Positions 1 through 7,521 of a DNA stretch of 20,652 nt are shown one piece after another (within the stretch, counting starts at the first letter, position 1; each line of letters opens with the position of its first letter). Under the pieces are notes generated by a model, which was not told the origin of the DNA, ran no database searches, and saw nothing but the letters and a program-made list of their open reading frames with translations. The stretch comes from a virus. The position numbers were made by a program, and so were the translations under genes. Location: IMG/VR virus record IMGVR_UViG_3300002223_000040, positions 1-20,652 of that record; one strand, 5' to 3'.

Positions 1-778
1 GAGATAGTTCTCTTTCTTGTAAAATCTTTTTTTGTTTCTGTGTTTCGGCTTGTTCAGATTTTAATACAGTTTCTTTTTTCAATAGATCTTTATCTACAAG
101 GCCTAGCTGCGCCCTCTCTTGTTGAATTGTTTGCCACTGTTTCCTCACTTCATGTTCTTTTTCATTAATTTCTTGTTCTTTTTCATCCAGTTTTGCTTTT
201 CGCGCTTCTAATTTTTGGATTTCTTCATTTTGTTTTTCTTTATCTTTGCTTAATTGAACAAACCCTGCCGATAGCTGTTCTTGGAGTTCTGTAAGTTCAT
301 TTTGCTTCTCGGACAACAACTTCTCGTGTGCTTCTTGAGATTGCCTAACTTTTTTAAGCTCTTTTTCTTTTTCTTTTACGGAAAGTTCATTTTGTTGTTG
401 TTGATTTTTCCGAAATGCAAGAGAAGATTTTTCTTCCTGTACCTTTGCTTTTTCATCTGAAAATGCCTCTTTTTCTCCTAACATTATGCGTTCTGTTTCA
501 GTCAAAAGAGCCTGTTTTTTAGCTACTTCCAGCTCTTTTTTGATTATTTGTTCTTCCCTCACTATCAAACTATCTTCCTTTTTTTGTTTCTCTGTTTCTT
601 TTAATTTTCTCACTGTTTCTAGGGCAAATTGTTCTTGCACAATATCGTCTTTTAGTTTTTCAAACTTTACAGTGCTTTCTTTCATTTGAAGAACAATATA
701 GTCACGCTCAATCCGAAGATTATCCAAGTCTTCAATCTCTTTTTTCTTTTTTTCAATGAGAAAATCAAGGTCTTCCAT
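1..778 (-). CDS. Long coiled-coil protein, partial (C-terminus beyond the left edge)
   Basis: An uninterrupted minus-strand frame starts at the ATG at 776-778 and runs off the window with no stop, giving at least 259 residues. The sequence is almost entirely Glu, Lys, Gln, Leu and Ile in heptad-like order, for example the start MEDLDFLIEKKKKEIEDLDN, with no Pro and almost no Gly. This predicts one long alpha-helical coiled coil. The start lies one base after the stop of the upstream gene (780-782), so the two are co-transcribed and probably translationally coupled. It is the last visible gene of the leftward structural operon, so a virion or tail-associated coiled coil (tape-measure-like segment, fiber stalk or internal protein) is plausible, but I do not recognise a family. 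Confidence 0.8.
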   Translation of the reverse strand, partial: MEDLDFLIEKKKKEIEDLDNLRIERDYIVLQMKESTVKFEKLKDDIVQEQFALETVRKLKETEKQKKEDSLIVREEQIIKKELEVAKKQALLTETERIMLGEKEAFSDEKAKVQEEKSSLAFRKNQQQQNELSVKEKEKELKKVRQSQEAHEKLLSEKQNELTELQEQLSAGFVQLSKDKEKQNEEIQKLEARKAKLDEKEQEINEKEHEVRKQWQTIQQERAQLGLVDKDLLKKETVLKSEQAETQKQKKILQERELS

Positions 779-779
779 A

Positions 780-1115
780 TTAGTACCTTACTTCTTGAAA
801 GAATAATTTGACTGCCGCAGTTGAGCCAGATGAATTGGAGAAGTATAAGTTTTGAATCCGTATACCTTCAATCCAAAAAGGGGAATCAGTCGAAGTAATG
901 GTAATAGCGTGGTTGGATGTTGAATTTAATTTCACTGAAATCGTAAAATTTGTCCGTATTTGTACTGCTGTAGGATGTGTTCTTGCCACATTTATCGGCC
1001 CGAAAGTAGACAAAAATGTTGATTGGTTCGCGTCCAAATCATAATCGCTTTCCCCAGATGAGAGATTAAACTCGATATTCTCGTATACTGGTGCAGTAAT
1101 TGTGTCTGTGTGCAT
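780..1115 (-). CDS. Small beta-rich virion-like protein, function unknown
   Basis: A 111-residue protein starting at ATG 1113-1115. It is rich in Ser, Thr, Asn and alternating hydrophobics. The C-terminal half (about residues 75-108) contains the pattern FWIEGIRIQNLYFSNSSGS followed by a short hydrophobic strand. This is what small beta-sandwich structural proteins of phage heads and tails look like, but no family is recognised. There is no signal peptide or membrane segment. It lies between the repetitive fiber-like gene, from which it is separated by a 149-base hairpin-bearing gap, and the coiled-coil gene, which starts one base after its stop. A role as a virion accessory (fiber base, neck or head decoration) is inferred from position only. 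Confidence 0.7.
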   Translation of the reverse strand: MHTDTITAPVYENIEFNLSSGESDYDLDANQSTFLSTFGPINVARTHPTAVQIRTNFTISVKLNSTSNHAITITSTDSPFWIEGIRIQNLYFSNSSGSTAAVKLFFQEVRY

Positions 1116-1264
1116 ATATATACTTTACCTTCTAGCCCCTCTCCCAAAATAATGAGAGAGTGGGAAAGTTAGTTATCTTAATTATTATTTTTGGGCTAGG
1201 GGGGGGTTATCTCTCCCCCCCACTTACGACCGTCGTACCCAATACTAAAACTATCAAATAATCA
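1116..1264. promoter_or_regulatory. Intergenic hairpin region with G8/C7 stem between fiber-like and small virion genes
   Basis: This 149-base gap separates two minus-strand genes. A run of eight G (1199-1206) and a run of seven C (1215-1221) are separated by the eight-base loop TTATCTCT and can form a pure G:C hairpin. A second imperfect inverted repeat is formed by CTAGCCC and AAAATAAT near 1135-1152 and ATTATTTTTGGGCTAG near 1185-1200. No U-tract follows the G/C hairpin on the minus strand, so it is not a textbook terminator. It could pause transcription or protect the 3' end of the fiber message. Confidence 0.45.
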
Positions 1265-4246
1265 TCATGCCGCATCCGGAACAATCGCGGTAATCACCGC
1301 GCCAAGTTCTGTCCATGCTCTAAGGATCCACGTATCCGCGGCAATACACGTCACCTCAAACATCGTGGTAGCGGGGATAGCCGCCTCGTTTGTACCATCA
1401 GAGTCAACGTTGTTGATTGTCGCGCCACTCCCAGCGGGAGTACGCATCTCACAACCAGTTGCTCCAATATAACCAGTGATGACATACCCCACCACAGCTG
1501 TTGGAAGAGTGATGATTGAATTTGCATCTGCACCCGCTGTTACAGCCACGAACCTTTCTCCAGCATTGATAAGACCCGTCGTCAGTCCGTCCGCCGTCGC
1601 AGTAACTGCTGATGCGGAAGCCTGAAACCCAGTCGTAAAGGTTGCCGCTCCAGTAAAGGTTGACGTTCCAGCAACGCTAAGGTTTCCATCTGAAACAGTA
1701 ATGTCTCCAGCGTTAAGGGTGAGAGCAGACGTTCCAGAGGCTGTTCCAGCAATCACCGTTGCTCCATACCGTCCGACAGTGAAGTCAGCAGCAGCCCCGT
1801 CATAACACTGGATGTATTTACCAGTTGTCAGCGTTGCCTCAACTGCCTCAAGAGAAAGCAATGTCCCAGTAGTAAGAGCTGTACCCACAATATGAGCAAC
1901 GGTTCCTGCTTCAGTGGTATTAGCTTGCACTTCCAAGAAACCAACACGGCTGGTTGAAGTGAAGTTACCTGTTGCGGTGAACGAAATTGCACCGTTCGTT
2001 GCAATCGCACCCGCGGTGCTGCTCGTTGCTCGAATAAGTGAACCAGAAGTAAGACCCGTAGTTGATGTGACTTGAAGGCCAACACCGGTCGTCATCGCGC
2101 CAAGAGAGATAAACTCCATGCCTGTCCCCGTGTACGCGCCAGTGGTAACAAGTTTTAAGGCATTCCCCGCAGTAGCAGCAGTCAAGTCAACCTGTACACC
2201 AATACCACCTGTTGAAAGAGCAGCAGCAGAGAGGTTGACACCCACGCCAGCGGTACTCATTCCGTCTACAATCACGCTCACCACCTTACACGCACCTGTC
2301 GTTGTTGGAGACTTAATGCGAAGCATCTCGCCAGTGTATCCAGTGGTAAAACCTGAATTTTCGACATTCAACACCGTAGACGTAAGTTGAGCGGCTGCAG
2401 TAGTCTTGAAGTTGACCAGTGTCCCCGTTCCAACCAACGCAGATGCTTGAACATCGAGCACACCAGCGTTTGATGTGGATGTGAATACTCCAGCATGAGT
2501 AATACTCACGATACCATTCGTTGCAATAATCCCCGTACCACTTGCGGTAACACGAAGCAGGCCACCGGTCGTCATTGCTGATGTGCCGTTGGATAACTGC
2601 ATTCCGATACCAGTCGTAAGGGCGTCCGCGACGAGGTTAAATACGGTTCCTGCGGTGGTATCGTTTGCCTTTACTTCAACAAACCCACCATCTACGGCAG
2701 ATGTCGAAGTAAATGCACCTGTATGTGTGAAGGAGATAATACCATTCGTCGCAATTGCGCCTGTTCCCTGCGCCGCCACTCGTATCAACGACCCCGAAGT
2801 CATCGCTCCGCCTGAATTTGCAATGTTCAAACCAATACCGGTCGTCAATGCGTCGACAGACAAATCCACCGCAGTACCACCTGATGTGATCCCGTCCGCA
2901 AGGATGTCTACGACTTTACACGCGCCGGTCGTGGTAACAGACTTAATTCGTACCATTGAACCTGTGTAGCCGGTTGTAAATCCTGAAGCCTCCACGTTCA
3001 AAATGGTATTCGTTAGCTGTGCCGCGGCAGTGGTCTTCAAATTGACCAATGTGCCCGTACCGACAAGACCAGATGATTGCACATCGAGTAGCCCTGCGTT
3101 TGAGGTAGACGTGTACGCTCCTGTTGAACGAATCGAGACAACACCATTTGTAGCAACTGCACCTGTTGTACCTGTGGATACTCTAAGCAAGCTCCCTGAT
3201 GTCAACGTCGTTGAGGTAGATGCAAGACTGATACCAATACCGGTTGTCAACGCGTCAAGTGCCGCGGCGTCAATCGCTGTGCCTGTCGTCATAGACGACG
3301 CACTGATATGGAGGATTTTACCCGCGGCAAGCACATCCGAGGCCGTCAATCGCAAAAGCACTGTTTCATCGTTTGCGGCAGTTGCGATTTCATTCAACAC
3401 TGCGCTCGTGTTTGTCGTTGCTGTTGAGGCAATGTTCAACAAACGTCCTGTTGCGGTATGAACCGCAGAAGACGATGTGATATTGAGCACCAACCCATCA
3501 GTCACCGCATTTGCCACCATGTGGATGCCTTTTCCTGTCGTCAGAGCTGCAAGTGGGAGGTAGAATGCCGTCCCAGTTGTGAGTCCAGAAGGAGTCAGTG
3601 TGAGGAATGAAGAGGTGGTGTTTCCAGTAAATGCACCAGAACCTGCTAATACAAATACCGAAGCGGTCGTAGCTGTGTCATTCGTAACAGAGAGGGTGGC
3701 TGCATTATCCGCGTCAGTAATCGTAAGTGAACCATCTGATGCAACCATATCACCCGCGGTAAGGGTGAATGAATCGCTCCCTGCGTCTCCTGCGGCAGTA
3801 ATCAAATTAAATACTGCGTCTCCAACTTTACTCACCGACCACGTGTTTGACGTTCCGTTGATGTCTTTTCCGGTTCCAACATTGGTAATCTGTATAAGAT
3901 GACCTGTACCTGCGCCGGTAGCGGTAAACGTCACACCATTATTTGACGCATGTGTGAGGTCAAAGGTAAGCGTTGTGCTTGCAATAGTTAATGTTTTATC
4001 TCCTGCATAAACGCCATCCCAAGTAGCAGAAGACACCGTTCCGGCGGCTCCGATGGTAGTTACAGTAGAACCATTTTTATAGATAAGTTCGCCACTACTA
4101 TTTACATACAAATAGTAATATCCCGATGCCGATGTTGGCACAGTATTAACTGCGTCAAACAAGATAACTGCATCTTTTACGCTATTAACCGCTTGAAGGT
4201 ATAAACCCTTCAACCCTGTCATATTTTTTCCATTTTTTGTAGGCAT
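1265..4246 (-). CDS. Large repetitive fiber-like virion protein (993 residues)
   Basis: This is the largest gene in the window. Composition is dominated by Thr, Ser, Gly, Ala and Val with short beta-strand-sized blocks, as in phage fibers and beta-helix adhesins. Residues about 215-815 are built from diverged repeats containing ALTTGIG, LTSGSLLRV, GA(I/V)ATNG and FTSTS; the ATNG element occurs at about 365, 500, 575 and 750. Residues 332-455 and 542-665 are near-copies at an exact offset of 210 residues. The start (MPTKNGKNMTGLKGLYLQAV) may be a short attachment region. The last 100 residues carry a TLP..VVGYVITGYIGATG...INN...F.C.A..W pattern that I associate with C-terminal domains of phage virion proteins. 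Its position after the capsid gene supports a head or tail fiber. The receptor is unknown. Confidence 0.8.
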   Translation of the reverse strand: MPTKNGKNMTGLKGLYLQAVNSVKDAVILFDAVNTVPTSASGYYYLYVNSSGELIYKNGSTVTTIGAAGTVSSATWDGVYAGDKTLTIASTTLTFDLTHASNNGVTFTATGAGTGHLIQITNVGTGKDINGTSNTWSVSKVGDAVFNLITAAGDAGSDSFTLTAGDMVASDGSLTITDADNAATLSVTNDTATTASVFVLAGSGAFTGNTTSSFLTLTPSGLTTGTAFYLPLAALTTGKGIHMVANAVTDGLVLNITSSSAVHTATGRLLNIASTATTNTSAVLNEIATAANDETVLLRLTASDVLAAGKILHISASSMTTGTAIDAAALDALTTGIGISLASTSTTLTSGSLLRVSTGTTGAVATNGVVSIRSTGAYTSTSNAGLLDVQSSGLVGTGTLVNLKTTAAAQLTNTILNVEASGFTTGYTGSMVRIKSVTTTGACKVVDILADGITSGGTAVDLSVDALTTGIGLNIANSGGAMTSGSLIRVAAQGTGAIATNGIISFTHTGAFTSTSAVDGGFVEVKANDTTAGTVFNLVADALTTGIGMQLSNGTSAMTTGGLLRVTASGTGIIATNGIVSITHAGVFTSTSNAGVLDVQASALVGTGTLVNFKTTAAAQLTSTVLNVENSGFTTGYTGEMLRIKSPTTTGACKVVSVIVDGMSTAGVGVNLSAAALSTGGIGVQVDLTAATAGNALKLVTTGAYTGTGMEFISLGAMTTGVGLQVTSTTGLTSGSLIRATSSTAGAIATNGAISFTATGNFTSTSRVGFLEVQANTTEAGTVAHIVGTALTTGTLLSLEAVEATLTTGKYIQCYDGAAADFTVGRYGATVIAGTASGTSALTLNAGDITVSDGNLSVAGTSTFTGAATFTTGFQASASAVTATADGLTTGLINAGERFVAVTAGADANSIITLPTAVVGYVITGYIGATGCEMRTPAGSGATINNVDSDGTNEAAIPATTMFEVTCIAADTWILRAWTELGAVITAIVPDAA

Positions 4247-4264
4247 ATTTCAAGATTCACGAAT

Positions 4265-4630
4265 CTAGCTCTCCGTACTTCCTTCATCGGAAGCAGGCAA
4301 TGTAGATCCAGATAAATTATGTTGTTGACTAATCATTGAGATAAGCGTCGCACGAGGGACTTCCTCGGTTACTTGCAATCCCATCTCTTGAGCTTGTGCG
4401 TAAAGCTCTGCTTTTTTCATGTGAAGAAGAGGTTTTTTGCCTTTCGCAACCAATCCTTCTACTTCAGCTTTACGTTTTTCGTATGCTTCCATTGTCAAAC
4501 ATCCTTCACGAACAAACTCCGCGGGTATTCCAACAGATCGTGCAACGGCTTCTTTTTCCGACCACGAAATACCTATCTCTTTACACCTTCCTTCGTTATA
4601 GAGTTTGTGATAATCAATTTCAGATCGCAT
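4265..4630 (-). CDS. Small protein with SAP/LEM-like C-terminal helices
   Basis: A 121-residue charged protein starting at ATG 4628-4630. Residues about 78-112 (KKPLLHMKKAELYAQAQEMG, then a turn and TRATLISMISQ-like helix) resemble the SAP/HeH/LEM helix-extended-helix fold: a helix beginning with Lys-Lys-Ala-Glu-Leu, a short extended part, then a second helix. Many phages carry such a small protein directly after the major capsid gene, and it is sometimes implicated in head completion, so this is a guess from position plus motif. The N-terminal 70 residues are highly charged and helical and are not recognised. The gene lies 61 bases after the capsid gene, across a strong hairpin. The start has no Shine-Dalgarno sequence. 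Confidence 0.7.
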   Translation of the reverse strand: MRSEIDYHKLYNEGRCKEIGISWSEKEAVARSVGIPAEFVREGCLTMEAYEKRKAEVEGLVAKGKKPLLHMKKAELYAQAQEMGLQVTEEVPRATLISMISQQHNLSGSTLPASDEGSTES

Positions 4631-4645
4631 AATAAAGTGAGCAGT

Positions 4646-4671
4646 GGGAGAGTGAGGTTTTGCACTCTCCC
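4646..4671 (-). promoter_or_regulatory. Perfect 9-bp hairpin downstream of the capsid gene
   Basis: On the minus strand GGGAGAGTG, an eight-base loop and CACTCTCCC form a perfect stem between the stop of the major capsid gene (4692) and the next start (4630). The bases after the stem are mixed (ACTGCTCACTTTATT), not a U-run, so full termination is unlikely. Partial termination or 3'-end stabilisation of the capsid message would fit the need for a large excess of capsid protein. Confidence 0.5.
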
Positions 4672-4691
4672 CGCATACTCAATTACATGAT

Positions 4692-5690
4692 TTAACTCAA
4701 TGCTGCGTTACTCCCCCAGATATACACCGGCCAACCACGACCAATGGTATACAAGAAGAATAATCTCCAATTCCATGTAAGATTCTTGTATGTTTGTTCC
4801 GGCGGATCAATTGCCGGACGATCAGCGAATTTTGCCATCAGTGATTGTTTTACTTTTGCGCTATCCGCCATAAACCAATACGCAGACGTATCCGTACCAC
4901 CTGTTCTTGTCGTCAATTTCGACCACGGGAGTACCTTAACTTTGGTGCGAAGTGGGTTTGTATCACGATCAGCAGAACCAGAAATTCCGTCAGAGTTGAT
5001 GATACGAAGTGCCTCATCTTCTTTTGCAGGTGAAACAATGAGCGTATCAAGATTGATCGGACGATTGACTCCCGCTGGATCAATGTAATTCATTGCGTCT
5101 GAACGAGCAGATACAATCGCCTCACGAGAAAGAATCGGATTTGTCGTGCTGGTAGTAAGATCACGAATTAAATTACGATGTGTTCGAGAACTCACCGGAG
5201 ACGTATGCACTGCTGAAAACAACGCTAATCCGTCAGGTGGTGTCGCCGCAACGGAATCACCATACACATCAGTGTAATTCGATGTCGAAAAACCATTTGT
5301 CAACACATCGGCTAACGACTGATCAATCATGTGAAATGCCGCGTCTGAAACACTGCGTACATTATCCATGACAAAAGGAAGCTGCTCACGCTGGAATCTG
5401 CGTGCTTCGTATGAGACAGGAATCAACTGTCCATATTTAGCTTGTGTCCAGCTCGCAGTATCACCCTGTACATTCGTGCTACTTTCAAAATCAGCGCCTT
5501 CAGCTGTTTTTTTGATGTTGTTCATTCCATGTGTTGAAATGTAATTGAAAATTTTGAAATCAGTATCCCCCATGTCAAAGATTTCTTTTCCAACCATTTG
5601 TCCAACACTTGTTTTCGCGACTTCACTAAACAACTTTTGAATGTCATCATTCAATAGGTTGGCAAAGTCAGTAGTTCGTATAGATGCCAT
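4692..5690 (-). CDS. Major capsid protein (HK97 fold, Mu gpT-like group)
   Basis: A 332-residue protein starting at ATG 5688-5690. Its length, its place after a decoration-like gene and several sequence features fit the HK97-fold capsid proteins annotated as Mu-like major head subunit (gpT-like). These are an N-terminal helical segment (DFANLLNDDIQKLFSEVAKT), an extended E-loop-like region with EGADFESS and QLIPVSYEARRFQREQLPF at about residues 60-105, then the typical DGLALFSAVHTSP stretch near residue 155. This is followed by a P-domain-like region with LDTLIVSPAKEDEALRIINS and a beta-rich C-terminus. It forms the icosahedral shell; no N-terminal protease-cleaved arm is evident. The upstream neighbour starts 10 bases away, so it is in the same operon. 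No Shine-Dalgarno; the start context is GATATATGG. Confidence 0.9.
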   Translation of the reverse strand: MASIRTTDFANLLNDDIQKLFSEVAKTSVGQMVGKEIFDMGDTDFKIFNYISTHGMNNIKKTAEGADFESSTNVQGDTASWTQAKYGQLIPVSYEARRFQREQLPFVMDNVRSVSDAAFHMIDQSLADVLTNGFSTSNYTDVYGDSVAATPPDGLALFSAVHTSPVSSRTHRNLIRDLTTSTTNPILSREAIVSARSDAMNYIDPAGVNRPINLDTLIVSPAKEDEALRIINSDGISGSADRDTNPLRTKVKVLPWSKLTTRTGGTDTSAYWFMADSAKVKQSLMAKFADRPAIDPPEQTYKNLTWNWRLFFLYTIGRGWPVYIWGSNAALS

Positions 5691-5700
5691 ATATCAATAA

Positions 5701-6114
5701 TTAACTTTGAAGAACAAACTTGTGGAAGTGTCCGGAAACCAATTTGTCGGTTGCATTCACAATTGAATCAATGCGAAACACCAAGTCAGTCGTTGCTGTT
5801 AAATCAAGCGATGCTGCACCCGCTAAATCGTAAGAATTTCCAACATGTGTTGCTTGAACTGGAGTCGTACCAGTCAATGCTTCAAGTTGAACTCTATCGT
5901 CAATTTTCAAAACTGAAATTTTAGACGAGCCATCACCAGTACCGCTTGTTTTCGTTTCTAAAGCGACATACTCGACCACATTGTCGCCCGCTGATGCTGC
6001 CACCAAGTACCCACTCGACATCTTGCACAAATTGTGCTTTGTCAGTGTGGTACTGGCAGTCATCGGCAAATCCATTACATGCCCTTCGTCGTATTGACGT
6101 GGAATAAATGCCAT
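5701..6114 (-). CDS. Head decoration / capsid stabilisation-like protein
   Basis: A 137-residue beta-rich protein lying between the scaffold-like gene (6 bases upstream) and the capsid gene (10 bases downstream). This is the classic place for a capsid cement protein, as lambda gpD lies between scaffold and capsid. It has little helix and many short beta segments: an N-terminal arm with MAFIPRQYDEGHVMDLPMTA, then SSGYLVAASAGDNVVEYVALET near residues 33-54, a central VLKIDDRVQLEALTG and a C-terminal FRIDSIVNATDKLVSGHFHKF. Decoration proteins usually form trimers that lock the expanded shell. Identification rests on order, size and beta character rather than a diagnostic motif. The start is at ATG 6112-6114. 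Confidence 0.7.
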   Translation of the reverse strand: MAFIPRQYDEGHVMDLPMTASTTLTKHNLCKMSSGYLVAASAGDNVVEYVALETKTSGTGDGSSKISVLKIDDRVQLEALTGTTPVQATHVGNSYDLAGAASLDLTATTDLVFRIDSIVNATDKLVSGHFHKFVLQS

Positions 6115-6120
6115 ATAAAT

Positions 6121-6801
6121 TTAATACCATTCATCAACCGATACCTTTCTTGGAAGAAGTGACCTTTTTTCTTTTTTCGTTCCTCCACCTTGCTGCTGAT
6201 TCGGAGTCGTCCGCATCGAGGCAAGCTCTCCACTCTTGTCTTTCTTCCGTGGTTTGCTGTCAAACCCTTTAATTTCCTTCCAAATTTTGGTAGCAATTTT
6301 CAAGTTTTTAACCACCGATTCGACTGATGATCTATCGAGGTTTCTCGGGATGTAACCGATAATCTCGTTATACTGTCTATCGTCCATGAGTTCATGGATG
6401 TAATGCTCTGATTCTGAATCAAGGACTAAACGCAAAGCATCTTTTTCGTTCTTCTTTTCAAGAACGCGGAATACTTTTTCTTCATCCACATCCATGCTTG
6501 TCTCTTTTGGAGACGGTGAGGTCTTGTCCTCCGTGATGCCGTCAAGCGTTCGTCTCTTACCTTTTGCAGACAAAAGGCCCTGCTTGTAGTTGTCTCGGTC
6601 TCGTTCTGCTTTCGTCGCACGCTCTTTCCAAAACTCCACAGTTTCTTCAGAGCTTTCATCTTCAGAGCCTTCCGACTCGTCAGATTCGTTTATAAAGGTG
6701 TCTTCCTCAAGTTCCGTTTCGTTTTCTTCCGAGTGGCCATCCTCGGTAGAGGTATCATCCTCTTCATTCAAGCCGTCCTCCTGCAATTCTTCGTCTTCCA
6801 T
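6121..6801 (-). CDS. Scaffold-like protein (start at 6801 preferred; 6837 possible)
   Basis: A highly charged protein upstream of the decoration and capsid genes, the usual scaffold position. From the ATG at 6799-6801 it has 226 residues: an extremely acidic Glu/Asp/Ser-rich N-terminus (about 60 residues), a basic amphipathic segment (FWKERATKAERDRDNYKQGL), a helical middle and a Lys/Arg-rich C-terminus ending in KVSVDEWY. Basic C-termini are known to bind capsid protein in phage scaffolds such as P22. An in-frame ATG at 6835-6837 would add 12 residues, but I prefer 6801 because its TTTAAATATG context matches neighbouring starts and because the upstream ATG is only a few bases from a terminator U-tract. 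No protease domain is seen. Confidence 0.7.
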   Translation of the reverse strand: MEDEELQEDGLNEEDDTSTEDGHSEENETELEEDTFINESDESEGSEDESSEETVEFWKERATKAERDRDNYKQGLLSAKGKRRTLDGITEDKTSPSPKETSMDVDEEKVFRVLEKKNEKDALRLVLDSESEHYIHELMDDRQYNEIIGYIPRNLDRSSVESVVKNLKIATKIWKEIKGFDSKPRKKDKSGELASMRTTPNQQQGGGTKKEKRSLLPRKVSVDEWY

Positions 6802-6842
6802 ATTTAAAAAGTGTTTCAACTCCGTCTTCAGGAGCATGGAAT

Positions 6843-6869
6843 AAAAAACAGTCCGATTGACGGACTGTT
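6843..6869 (-). terminator. Rho-independent terminator-like hairpin just before the scaffold gene
   Basis: On the minus strand AACAGTCCG, a five-base loop and CGGACTGTT form a perfect 9-bp stem (6847-6869) followed by TTTTTT (6843-6848). The U-tract ends five bases before the upstream candidate ATG at 6837. It lies inside the leftward structural operon, so read-through or conditional termination is required unless a separate promoter serves the head genes. Confidence 0.75.
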
Positions 6870-6946
6870 AGCAGGGGCTAAGAAAGAAATCATGACAAAA
6901 CTCCCTTAGCGACCTTGCAAGCAAACCGCCAAGATTGTCATGATTT
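6868..6946 (-). promoter_or_regulatory. Structured leader RNA ahead of the scaffold terminator
   Basis: On the minus strand an 11-bp perfect stem (6936-6946 with 6887-6897, core ATCATGACA/TGTCATGAT) encloses 38 bases. It is followed by a small hairpin TTAGC-CCCT-GCTAA (6868-6881) that abuts the terminator stem. The loop CCCT can pair with AGGG inside the first stem's loop, and CTTAGC (6877-6882) can pair with GCTAAG (6905-6910), giving mutually exclusive or pseudoknotted folds. Read on the plus strand, the 11-bp stem is also followed by T6, so orientation is not certain. Confidence 0.5.
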
Positions 6947-6960
6947 TTTGAATTGTAAGG

Positions 6961-7194
6961 TTATTCTTTCTCTCCTCCTTTCAGAATATCAAATGTAGCA
7001 ACCATCTTGTCATTTGGATCAAGATAGACTTCTCGCTGTTTCACTTTCAATACTATATCATACTCTTCACCCACCACCCAATCTTTAATTTCTGGTAGTT
7101 CGTCTTCAGTGAATCTCACTGTCGGATAGTGCACCATCATTGGCATATCAACCGACATTGGCATATCCATTTTTTTCATGTTGTGCATTTTCAT
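6961..7194 (-). CDS. Small protein with methionine-rich N-terminus, unknown
   Basis: A 77-residue protein starting at ATG 7192-7194, overlapping the stop of the upstream gene by four bases (ATGA), which implies translational coupling. The first 20 residues contain nine Met arranged as MDM, MPM and MM with a His. The rest is a compact beta-looking domain (YPTVRFTEDELPEIKDWVVG, then VLKVKQREVYLDPNDK and ATFDIL). The domain part resembles small phage head-module proteins that I have no name for. The Met-rich arm could bind soft metals or form a hydrophobic patch, but that is speculation. It is the last gene before the structured leader and terminator at 6843-6946. Confidence 0.75.
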   Translation of the reverse strand: MKMHNMKKMDMPMSVDMPMMVHYPTVRFTEDELPEIKDWVVGEEYDIVLKVKQREVYLDPNDKMVATFDILKGGEKE

Positions 7195-7520
7195 ACTTTT
7201 GAGGTTCCTTTCTTCTCCTTCTTCTCTTTTTCTAGTATCTCACTTGACCGCGCGGCCATTGTTTTCAACTCTTGGAGCTGTCCGTAAAGCGTCCAGTATT
7301 GTTTGCCTTCAAGTCCATTCGAGAGCTGTGCTTGTAGTGCACGTTTGCGTACTGTGTAGTAGTCTCTGAATCCATGCTCTAGGGAGAGACTTTTAAGCCA
7401 ATCCTCAATCGCTTTCTCCTCAACCTTTTGCATTTCTTTCAGGCGCTCTTTTAATTCAGTGTTCTCTTTTGCTTGTGCTGCCATTTCTTTCAATATTTTG
7501 TTCCATTCTCGTGGTGTCAT
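7191..7520 (-). CDS. Small helical coiled-coil protein, unknown
   Basis: I place the start at the ATG at 7518-7520 (109 residues), one base after the portal stop (TGATATG). A GTG at 7532 in the same frame would overlap the portal gene by 11 bases. The protein is almost entirely helical: MTPREWNKILKEMAAQAKEN followed by heptad-like ELKERLKEMQKVEEKAIEDW, a central region containing FRDYYTVRKRALQAQL and a Lys/Glu-rich tail. Position between portal and scaffold suggests an assembly helper or internal head protein. No family is recognised. It overlaps the next gene by four bases. Confidence 0.75.
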   Translation of the reverse strand: MTPREWNKILKEMAAQAKENTELKERLKEMQKVEEKAIEDWLKSLSLEHGFRDYYTVRKRALQAQLSNGLEGKQYWTLYGQLQELKTMAARSSEILEKEKKEKKGTSKV

Positions 7521-7521
7521 A

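Noticed and set aside
2583-3461. Long plus-strand ORFs (128 and 152 residues) inside the fiber-like gene
   Set aside because: They are antisense reflections of the Thr/Ala/Gly repeats; Pro/Val-rich with no start context.
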